A stretch of DNA of 64,000 nucleotides. Origin: Streptomyces violascens. Its GTDB lineage: Bacteria; Actinomycetota; Actinomycetes; Streptomycetales; Streptomycetaceae. A program made the position numbers and the translations under genes. This document shows, piece by piece, positions 58,046 to 64,000 of this stretch. The stretch covers positions 470,456 through 534,455 of the forward strand of contig NZ_BMUA01000003.1 in the NCBI RefSeq assembly GCF_014649955.1, given 5' to 3'. The notes under the pieces are model-generated. The model searched no databases. It was not told the origin of the DNA and worked only from the letters and a program-made list of their open reading frames with translations. The first letter of the stretch is position 1. Every line of letters starts with the position of its first letter.

Positions 58046-59446
58046 TTGTCTCTGCAGCTCGCCGTCACTCTGGACCGTGAATCCCGACTCGCGCTGGCCG
58101 TTCAGATACGCAATTCGCTGCGCAAACTAATTGAGGACGGAACTTTATGGCCGGGCACGCGGATCCCGTCCAGCCGTCAACTGGCCCTGGATATCGGGGT
58201 TTCCCGCAGCGTCGTGGTGGAGGCATATGAACAGCTGTCGGCAGAGGGGTATTTGCAGACCAGGCACGGTTCGGGCACCACGGTCTCGGAGCGGGCCGGG
58301 GCGCCGGACACCCGCTCCACCCTCGTCCCGCCCGACCCGGAGGCGGCGCCCGAGGCGATGTGGGACCTGCGCACCGGCACGTCCAACGTGGTGGACTTCC
58401 CGCGCCAGGAGTGGATCCGCTGCATGACGGCGGTGGTCGCCGACGCGGGCCACCAGGAGCTCGGCTACTCCCCGCCGGCCGGGGTGCCGCAGACCCGGCG
58501 GGTCCTGACCGGCTATCTGGGCCGGGTGCGGGGCGTGCACACCCGTCCCGAGGACCTCATGGTCACCGCCGGCTTCGCCCAGGGCCTGGCCCTGATCTGC
58601 CGGGTGCTGCTCGACCGGGGCCACACCCGCCTTGCGGTGGAGGACCCGGGGCATCCGGGCGAGCGCGAGTTCGTGACGAGCTCGGGATTGCAGGTGGTGG
58701 GCATCCCGGTGGACGAGGACGGGCTACGGGTCGACCTCCTGGAGCAGAGCGGCGTACGGGCCTGCCTGCTGACCCCGGCGAACCAGTTCCCGACGGGCGT
58801 GCGGCTCAGCGTGCCGCGGCGGGAGCGGCTGATCGCCTGGGCGCGGGAGGTCGGCGGCTATGTCATCGAGGACGACTTCGACAACGCGTTCCTGCACCGC
58901 AGCGACCGCCTCCCGGCCCTGCAGAGCCTGGCCCCGGACCGGGTGGTGTACGCGGGCAGCGCGAGCAAGACGCTGGCCCCGGCGCTGCGGCTCGGCTGGC
59001 TGGCGGCGCCGTCCGAACTGATGGCGTCGGTGGAGTACGTCCGCGCGGGCTGGGACATCGGCTGCTCGGGCCTGGAGCAGCTGGCCTTCGCCCGCTTCAT
59101 CGACACGGGCGCGCTGGACCGCCACCAGCGCCAGCTCCGTACGGAACTGCACCGCCGCCGCCAGACGATCCGCCGCCAGGTGGAGTCCTGCCTGCCGGGC
59201 GCGCGCCTGACCGGAGGCGACAGCGGCCTCCAGGCCTACGTCCAACTCCCGCCCCACATAGCCGAAGCGCCCCTGCTCCGCGCCGCCCGCCAACGCTCGG
59301 TCCTCACCCGGGGAGGCACGTTCTACACCCTCTCGGACACGACCCGCCCCCCGGCCCTGGTCCTGAGCTACGCGACGGTCCCGTGCTCGGGCCTCGTACA
59401 GAGCCTGCTGGCGCTGGGGGAGGCGTATCGGGAGGTGGGGGGATGA
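58046..59446 (+). CDS. MocR/GabR-family regulator with TTA codon (cluster regulator)
   Basis: A 466-residue protein with TTG start after GAGAGGAG. The N-terminal winged helix is LALAVQIRNSLRKLIEDGTL, IPSSRQLALDIGVSRSVVVEAYEQL. The aminotransferase-like domain has the PLP Lys in GSASKTLAPALRLGW. The metal/substrate loop reads EDDFDNAF instead of the usual DDYDxEF. Leu34 is coded by TTA (58145-58147), a rare codon in Streptomyces read by the bldA tRNA. It is divergent from the 14-gene cluster and is its likely direct regulator. Confidence 0.9.
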   Translation: MSLQLAVTLDRESRLALAVQIRNSLRKLIEDGTLWPGTRIPSSRQLALDIGVSRSVVVEAYEQLSAEGYLQTRHGSGTTVSERAGAPDTRSTLVPPDPEAAPEAMWDLRTGTSNVVDFPRQEWIRCMTAVVADAGHQELGYSPPAGVPQTRRVLTGYLGRVRGVHTRPEDLMVTAGFAQGLALICRVLLDRGHTRLAVEDPGHPGEREFVTSSGLQVVGIPVDEDGLRVDLLEQSGVRACLLTPANQFPTGVRLSVPRRERLIAWAREVGGYVIEDDFDNAFLHRSDRLPALQSLAPDRVVYAGSASKTLAPALRLGWLAAPSELMASVEYVRAGWDIGCSGLEQLAFARFIDTGALDRHQRQLRTELHRRRQTIRRQVESCLPGARLTGGDSGLQAYVQLPPHIAEAPLLRAARQRSVLTRGGTFYTLSDTTRPPALVLSYATVPCSGLVQSLLALGEAYREVGG

Positions 59447-59517
59447 GGCAGGCTCGTCGCGGGCGGCCGGCAGACGCCGATCCGGTCGGACCCGCCCGGC
59501 CATGAGGCCGTACGCGA

Positions 59518-60495
59518 CTACTGCGGGTTGCCGTTGGCCTTGAGGCGGGCGGACATTTCCGCGTGGGCGCGCTCGGACTTGGTGTTGGTCGGGTCGTGCT
59601 TCAGGCGGAGGTAGTCGTAGAGGACCTGCACGCACTCGTCCCGGGAGGCGTACGACGCGTCCGTGGTCAGATCGAGGCCCTTGGTGACCTCCATCAGCTT
59701 TCCGTCGGCCGCCGTGTACACCGGGTGCCAGACGAGCTTCACGTCCGGATTGAGCGCCATGACCACACGCAGCTGCGGGACCTCCTGCGCGATGAGGACG
59801 CTGTCGGGGTTGTAGGCCCGCAGGAAGATGTGGACGGGGCCGCGGGCCCGGTTCACGAACGCCTTGGACAGGACGTTCCACATCGGCGTCTTGAACTTCC
59901 ACTCCTCGGTCAGCGACAGCTTGTCGACGACGCCGCCGAAGGGGGTGGACTCCAGAGGGGTGTGGCCCTTGGAGCGGGCGTAGACGCTGGTGTCGATGCC
60001 GCCGGACCACAGGGCCATCGTCGGCCGGTCGATCTCCAGGTAGTCCCCTATGAACCGCACCAGCTCCTGGTACCAGCTGTTCGACGCACGATGGTCACGC
60101 TGCTCCTGGCGTTCGCTGAACTTCGCCATGGCCTCGTCGTTGAGCGGCCCCTGTTCGGCGATGCCGCCCAGGATCAGCTGCCAGGCCGCGTCCGTCACGC
60201 TGTTGGGGAATCCCGCCTCGGCCATCATCTGGCAGAACGTGCCCCACTCGCCGTGCCCGGTGGGATCGGCGGCGTTGCGCTGAGCCGCCTCCCGGGCTCC
60301 GGGCTTCTCCTGACGCTGCACCCAGCGCGTCACGGCGGCGTTGCCCGCGGAGCGCTGGAGGGCGACGAGCCCGGCGGCGTCCGGCAGCTGCCGGACCGCG
60401 GCTTCCGGCGCCTCGTCCTGGGCCCGTGCCCTCGACGCCGCCGCAGGTGCCGGCGCCCGTGTCGGCGATGCCGTGGGTGTCCCTGTTTCTCGCAC
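59518..60495 (-). CDS. putative contractile-injection effector with ADP-ribosyl cyclase (CD38)-like domain
   Basis: A 325-residue protein with GTG start. Residues 1-60 are a disordered leader ending in VALQRSAGNAAVTRWVQR, the LQRxAGNxAV signature that precedes many eCIS (contractile injection) cargo proteins. Residues ~155-260 resemble CD38/ADP-ribosyl cyclase: TMALWSGGIDTS (Trp163), HTPLESTPFGG (Glu182), PMWNVLSKAFVNRARGPVHIFL (Trp206) and IAQEVPQL (Glu238) align with CD38 Trp125, Glu146, Trp189 and Glu226. It would hydrolyse or cyclise NAD. No immunity gene or eCIS structural gene is seen nearby. The next gene upstream on this strand is a GNAT protein. Confidence 0.72.
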   Translation of the reverse strand: MRETGTPTASPTRAPAPAAASRARAQDEAPEAAVRQLPDAAGLVALQRSAGNAAVTRWVQRQEKPGAREAAQRNAADPTGHGEWGTFCQMMAEAGFPNSVTDAAWQLILGGIAEQGPLNDEAMAKFSERQEQRDHRASNSWYQELVRFIGDYLEIDRPTMALWSGGIDTSVYARSKGHTPLESTPFGGVVDKLSLTEEWKFKTPMWNVLSKAFVNRARGPVHIFLRAYNPDSVLIAQEVPQLRVVMALNPDVKLVWHPVYTAADGKLMEVTKGLDLTTDASYASRDECVQVLYDYLRLKHDPTNTKSERAHAEMSARLKANGNPQ

Positions 60496-60615
60496 GCTGC
60501 CCAGCCCTCCACGTCACCGTTGTCACCATCCGGCCCAAGGACCCAAAGGGCCCAGGTTAGGGACTCGGCACGGCGATCGGGAGGACCGTAAGGGCAGCCC
60601 GGAGGGCAGCGGGCC

Positions 60616-61152
60616 TCACCCCGTCGGGCGGCGGCTCCACGCGTCCAGGGTTGTGGTGGTCGTGGCCGGGCGGGGGGTTCTGGTCCAGCCCCAGGCCGCG
60701 TATGCCGCTGCTGCCGGGGTGTTCGTGGGAGCGATCAAGGTCGTCAGGACGTCGGCCTCCTGGCGTTCCAGGAGTCTTTGCTGGAGGCGGGTCGCGATGC
60801 CCCGGCGGCGGCGGGAGGGCAGCACCATGAGTTCTGCCAGCGCGAACACGCGGTCCGCGGTGGCCAGTTCCTCGTCGCCGTCGGTCTCCGCGCCCCGGAA
60901 GCCGTGCCACCACTCGCCCTCGCGCCCCGGCGGGTAGCCGTACGCGCAGCCGACCAGGAACGGGTCCCCCGCGATGATCATGTCGAAGCCCGGGCGCTGC
61001 ACGTCCTCCGCGAAGCGGCGCAGAAACCCCTGCCGCCCCAGCGACTCCGCGTCCTCGGCACCTTCGTACGCCGCTACGTACAGATCCGCGACGGATTCCC
61101 GTTGCTGCTCGGCCTGCCATCGGGACAGCCGCCGCAAGAACACCTCTGTCAT
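60616..61152 (-). CDS. GNAT-family acetyltransferase
   Basis: A 178-residue protein; ATG at 61152 is chosen over a longer start. ALAELMVLPSRRRRGIATRLQQRLLERQEADVLTTLI is the acetyl-CoA-binding motif A (R-x-x-G-x-A type), and NTPAAAAYAAWGWTR is motif B. The N-terminal FLRRLSRWQAEQQRESVADLYVAAYEG is the acceptor side. The substrate is unknown. Confidence 0.85.
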   Translation of the reverse strand: MTEVFLRRLSRWQAEQQRESVADLYVAAYEGAEDAESLGRQGFLRRFAEDVQRPGFDMIIAGDPFLVGCAYGYPPGREGEWWHGFRGAETDGDEELATADRVFALAELMVLPSRRRRGIATRLQQRLLERQEADVLTTLIAPTNTPAAAAYAAWGWTRTPRPATTTTTLDAWSRRPTG

Positions 61153-61251
61153 CGCATCAGCGTGGCAGGTCACGGCCACTCACGGAACAGGTCGGATGGT
61201 GCCGCGCCCCGCGTTGACCCGATCCGGCGGGCGGCCCACACTGGCCGGATC

Positions 61252-61917
61252 ATGGACGAGCAACAGATCGTGACGCTCCACGGCGAGCGGGCGCTCATCG
61301 ACCGGGCCGGGCATCTGTTCGCGGGGGCGCGGCACGAGTTCCTGGTGGCCGCCGCCGACCCGGGGACCTGGTCGAACGGGGTACGCACCGCCTTCGCCGC
61401 CGGGCTGCGCCCCGCCACCGGGCCCGGCGGTCTCGCCCTGCGCAAGCTCTACACCCCGCAGGCCCTGCCCGACGCCCGGGCCGAGCGGCGGCTCACCAGG
61501 ATGGCCGCCGGCGGGGCCCACATCCGGATCTGCTCGGCGCCGCTCGCCCAGGAGACCATCGTCCTGGACCGGCGCATCGCGATCCTCGCGAGTGCCCCCG
61601 GCAGCGGGACGCGTACGTACACCGTGATCCGTACGCCCGACGTCGTCGCGGGGCTCAGGTCGCTGATCCATGCCGCCTGGGAGTCGTCCCCGGACCTCGG
61701 CGACCACCTGCGCCGGCAGCCCGCGGAACTGGACGCGGAAGCGCGGCGGATCCTTCGGATGCTGGGCGCCGGGCACACCGACGAGTCGGCCGCGCGGCAG
61801 CTCGGGATGTCGCTGCGTACGTATCGGAGGCGGGTCGCCGAGCTGATGGCGGCACTGGGGGCCACCTCTCGGTTCCAGGCGGGGCTGCGGGCGCGGGAGC
61901 TGGAGGGCCGGTTCTGA
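61252..61917 (+). CDS. helix-turn-helix regulator with PLD/TrmB-like sensor
   Basis: A 221-residue protein. Residues ~1-135 have a phospholipase-D-like sensor pattern (ALIDRAGHLFAGARHEFLVAAADP, RRLTRMAAGGAHIRICSAPLAQETIVLDRRIAILAS) seen in some LuxR- and TrmB-type regulators of actinomycetes. The C-terminus is a LuxR-type HTH: AEARRILRMLGAGHTDESAARQLGMSLRTYRRRVAELMAALGA. The ligand is unknown. It is divergent from the GNAT gene. Confidence 0.8.
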   Translation: MDEQQIVTLHGERALIDRAGHLFAGARHEFLVAAADPGTWSNGVRTAFAAGLRPATGPGGLALRKLYTPQALPDARAERRLTRMAAGGAHIRICSAPLAQETIVLDRRIAILASAPGSGTRTYTVIRTPDVVAGLRSLIHAAWESSPDLGDHLRRQPAELDAEARRILRMLGAGHTDESAARQLGMSLRTYRRRVAELMAALGATSRFQAGLRARELEGRF

Positions 61918-62002
61918 CCGCACCGGCCCGGTCTGCTTCGCCTTCGCATTCACCCTCACACACCCCGATGCAAAACGGCAGATGCGAGCCATAATCTCGT
62001 AC

Positions 62003-62524
62003 ATGACTCATAAACGCGTGGCCGAGCGGCACATGGCGGTGGTGGGTGCGGTCGACCGGCCGGTCGAGCTGAGCGTGGCGGAGCTGCGCGCACGGTGGCC
62101 GCAGCGGACGGCGGCGGTCACCTTCGACTGCGCCACCAGCGGCCCGCGCGCCCACACCTTCACCGGCCCGCTGCTGCGCGAGGTGATCACCGCGGCGGGG
62201 CCCGGGTTCGACGCGGCCCGCCGCAAGGACCGCTCCCGCTTCCTCCTGGAGATCACCGGCGAGGACGGGCACGCCACGGTGCTGTCCTGGGCCGAGATCG
62301 ACGAGGACTTCGGCGACTCGCCGGTGCTGCTCGCCACCGCCCTGGACGGGATCCAACTGGACGTCCTCGGCGCCCAGTTGGTGGTTCCGTCGGACCGGTG
62401 CGGGGCGCGTTACATCAGTGGGATCACTCAGGTACGGCTGCGCGCGTGCGCCGGGACGGGCGCGGGCGGGGAAGTGGATCAGCTCGCCCGCCGCGAGGGC
62501 GGGGCGATCGGCAGGCCCGTGTAG
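62003..62524 (+). CDS. molybdopterin-binding-domain protein (sulfite oxidase-type fold fragment)
   Basis: A 173-residue protein. VAVTFDCATSGP-like, FTGPLLREVITAAGPGFD, FLLEITGEDGHATVLSWAEIDEDFGDSPVLLA and LVVPSDRCGARYISGITQVRL match the compact oxidoreductase molybdopterin-binding domain without the dimerisation domain. Small stand-alone members are often non-enzymatic or accessory. Its last ~15 codons overlap the end of pobA on the other strand by 46 nt. Confidence 0.7.
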   Translation: MTHKRVAERHMAVVGAVDRPVELSVAELRARWPQRTAAVTFDCATSGPRAHTFTGPLLREVITAAGPGFDAARRKDRSRFLLEITGEDGHATVLSWAEIDEDFGDSPVLLATALDGIQLDVLGAQLVVPSDRCGARYISGITQVRLRACAGTGAGGEVDQLARREGGAIGRPV

Positions 62525-63789
62525 TTCTCGGCGAGCTCGGCGGCCGCGTGCCGGGAGTGGGCGATGCGGTCGAGCTGGGACAGCTGGAGCCGGGTCTCGA
62601 ACGCGGAGTGCGCCGGGTCCGTGTGGAGCAGCTCGGTCATGGCGTACGAGAAGTGCTCGGCGCGCCAGACCCGGCGCAGGCAGGTCTCGGAGTAGGCGTC
62701 GAGGAGTTCCGTCGAGCCGGTGACGTGCCGCTGGACCAGCGCGCGGGCCAGCACGACGACGTCGGCCACGGCGAGGTTCAGGCCCTTGGCGCCGGTCGGC
62801 GGCACGATGTGCGCGGCGTCCCCGGCCAGCAGGAGCCGCCCGTACCGCATCGGCTCCATGACCCGACTCCGCATGGGCAGCACCGATTTCGCGACGACGG
62901 GGCCACGCTCCAGTTTCCAGCCCGGGTCCGCGTCGGTCGCCAGGCGGGCGTCCAGCTCGTCCCAGATGCGGGCGTCGGGCCAGTCGGCGGGGTCGGTGCC
63001 GCCCGGGACCTGGAGGTAGAGCCGGCTGACGGTGGGCGAGCGCATGCTGGCGAGGGCGAAGCCGCGCGAGGAGTGTGCGTAGATCAACTCGTCGTACACG
63101 GGAGGCGCTTGGGCCAGGATGCCGAGCCAGGAGTACGGGTACGTGCGCTCGTACGTTCTGCGGAGCCCGGCGGGGATGGCGTTCCGGGCGACGCCGTGGA
63201 AGCCGTCGCAGCCGACTATGTGGTCACAGGTGAGGGTGGTGGGGCCTCGGTCTTGGTGGCGGTAGTGGATGGTGGGGGTGGGGGCTTTCGCATCGTGGAT
63301 GCCGTGGATGCCGGTGACACCTTCTGTGCCGTCGGTGGCTTCGATGCCTTCGATGCCTTCGATGCCTGTCACTTCTGATCCGAACAACAGCGGGGCGCCG
63401 TCCGCCAGTTGCTGGGCCACCAGGTCCTTCACCATCTCGGTCTGCGCGTAGACCATCACTCGGCGGCCGCCGGTGAGGGAGGGGAAGTCGATGCGGTGGG
63501 AGCGGCGGTCGTACCGGAGCTCGATGCCGTCGTGCGGCAGCCCCTCGCGGTCCATGCGCTCGCCCGCGCCGGCGGACCGCAGGACGTCGACGGTGCTCTG
63601 TTCGAGGATGCCGGCGCGCTGACGTTGCTCGATGTACGCGCGGTCGCGGCTCTCCAGGACCACGCAGTCGATTCCGGCGTTGTGCAGGAGGCGGGCCAGC
63701 AGGAGTCCGGCGGGGCCTGCGCCGATGATGCCGACGGTGGTGTGGGTGGGGACGGGAGTGGAGGTGGACGTGGAGGCGCTGGTGGGCAT
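62479..63789 (-). CDS. pobA: 4-hydroxybenzoate 3-monooxygenase
   Basis: A 436-residue FAD monooxygenase. VGIIGAGPAGLLLARLLHNAGI is the FAD dinucleotide fold, IVGCDGFHGVARNAI the DG motif, and LLLAGDAAHIVPPTGAKGLNLAVADV the FAD ribityl motif. QRQRAGILEQSTVDVLRSAGAG and SRGFALASMRSPTVSRLYLQ are specific to PobA. It converts 4-hydroxybenzoate to protocatechuate. A ~25-residue insert of 9-bp repeats (GIEGIEGIE...GIHGIHD) lies near residue 145. The pcaC-type gene ends 2 nt before it, making a protocatechuate operon. Confidence 0.92.
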   Translation of the reverse strand: MPTSASTSTSTPVPTHTTVGIIGAGPAGLLLARLLHNAGIDCVVLESRDRAYIEQRQRAGILEQSTVDVLRSAGAGERMDREGLPHDGIELRYDRRSHRIDFPSLTGGRRVMVYAQTEMVKDLVAQQLADGAPLLFGSEVTGIEGIEGIEATDGTEGVTGIHGIHDAKAPTPTIHYRHQDRGPTTLTCDHIVGCDGFHGVARNAIPAGLRRTYERTYPYSWLGILAQAPPVYDELIYAHSSRGFALASMRSPTVSRLYLQVPGGTDPADWPDARIWDELDARLATDADPGWKLERGPVVAKSVLPMRSRVMEPMRYGRLLLAGDAAHIVPPTGAKGLNLAVADVVVLARALVQRHVTGSTELLDAYSETCLRRVWRAEHFSYAMTELLHTDPAHSAFETRLQLSQLDRIAHSRHAAAELAENYTGLPIAPPSRRAS

Positions 63790-63791
63790 GT

Positions 63792-64000
63792 TCAGCTGTC
63801 CTTCTGGTCGGCGTCGGCCGCGTACTCGGTGATCGCGCGTTCCGCTACGGCGAAGGCGGAGTTGGCGGCGGGGACGGAGCAGTACACGGCGCACTGGAGC
63901 AGCACTTCGCCGATCTCGTCGGGGCTCAGGCCGTTGCGCAGGGCGCCCTGTACGTGCAGCGCCAGCTCGTCCTTGTGGCCGCCCGCGACGAGTGCGGTGA
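63792..64000 (-). CDS. 4-carboxymuconolactone decarboxylase, C-terminal part
   Basis: The minus-strand frame is open to the window edge. The 68 visible residues (ALVAGGHKDELALHVQGALR, LSPDEIGEVLLQCAVYCSVP, NSAFAVAERAITEY) match the CMD family, PcaC or the C-terminus of a fused PcaL. It catalyses a step of protocatechuate degradation. Two nt separate its stop from pobA. Confidence 0.88.
   Translation of the reverse strand, partial: TALVAGGHKDELALHVQGALRNGLSPDEIGEVLLQCAVYCSVPAANSAFAVAERAITEYAADADQKDS

Overview
This is a GC-rich actinomycete chromosome segment, almost certainly Streptomyces. It has high third-position GC, many GTG/TTG starts, a WhiB-like wblA gene next to an ArsA-type ATPase and a class A penicillin-binding protein, MocR regulators, and a TTA (bldA) codon in a regulatory gene.

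Layout. (1) 1-5.9 kb is a conserved backbone: ArsA-like ATPase (partial), wblA, class A PBP, GatB/YqeY protein, metallophosphoesterase, and tRNA-Pro(CGG). (2) 5.9-32.2 kb is foreign DNA stacked on the tRNA-Pro gene. The last 46 bp of the tRNA are repeated exactly at 12786-12831 and with two mismatches at 32108-32153, so at least two tandem islands lie there. Island 1 carries a four-gene operon that I read as a Bell-domain/NLR-like amyloid-signalling system, a ruined tyrosine integrase, and an AT-richer toxin/antitoxin/ImmA-type protease operon whose toxin resembles the colicin E3 RNase domain. Island 2 carries a 1331-residue STAND-WD40 protein, a secreted protein with a small membrane partner, a frameshifted integrase holding a LacI-type helix-turn-helix, a GntR/UTRA regulator with likely operators, a glycosyltransferase, an FkbM-type methyltransferase, an amidohydrolase with a divergent DoxX-like membrane protein, and several small genes. 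No transfer or replication genes were found, so both islands look immobile. (3) 32.6-41 kb: a DUF4041/GIY-YIG protein, a phosphorothioate-DNA-type McrA restriction enzyme, an OmpR-type two-component system and a MacB/FtsX-like ABC exporter.

(4) 41-59.4 kb is a probable natural-product gene cluster that I cannot match to a described one. Fourteen genes on the minus strand (42631-57798) lie between two plus-strand MocR regulators. They encode anthranilate/aminodeoxyisochorismate synthase-type subunits I and II, a PaaK-like adenylating enzyme, a prephenate dehydratase-fold protein, an amidohydrolase, two MFS exporters, a free-standing B3/B4 (PheRS editing-type) protein, an ATP-grasp ligase, a TrpB2-type PLP enzyme, a flavoprotein reductase, a cupin, an AroQ-type chorismate mutase and a UbiD decarboxylase. 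The set suggests a chorismate-derived, probably amino-acid or dipeptide-like metabolite. The B3/B4 protein could be a self-protection factor that clears mischarged tRNA, and the promoter-proximal MocR gene carries a TTA codon that would tie expression to bldA.

(5) 59.5-64 kb: a probable contractile-injection-system effector whose C-terminal half looks like an ADP-ribosyl cyclase (CD38 fold) with the four key residues kept, a GNAT acetyltransferase, a helix-turn-helix regulator, a molybdopterin-domain protein, pobA and the end of a pcaC-type gene (protocatechuate pathway).

All assignments come from reading the sequence and recalling families. No database search was run.
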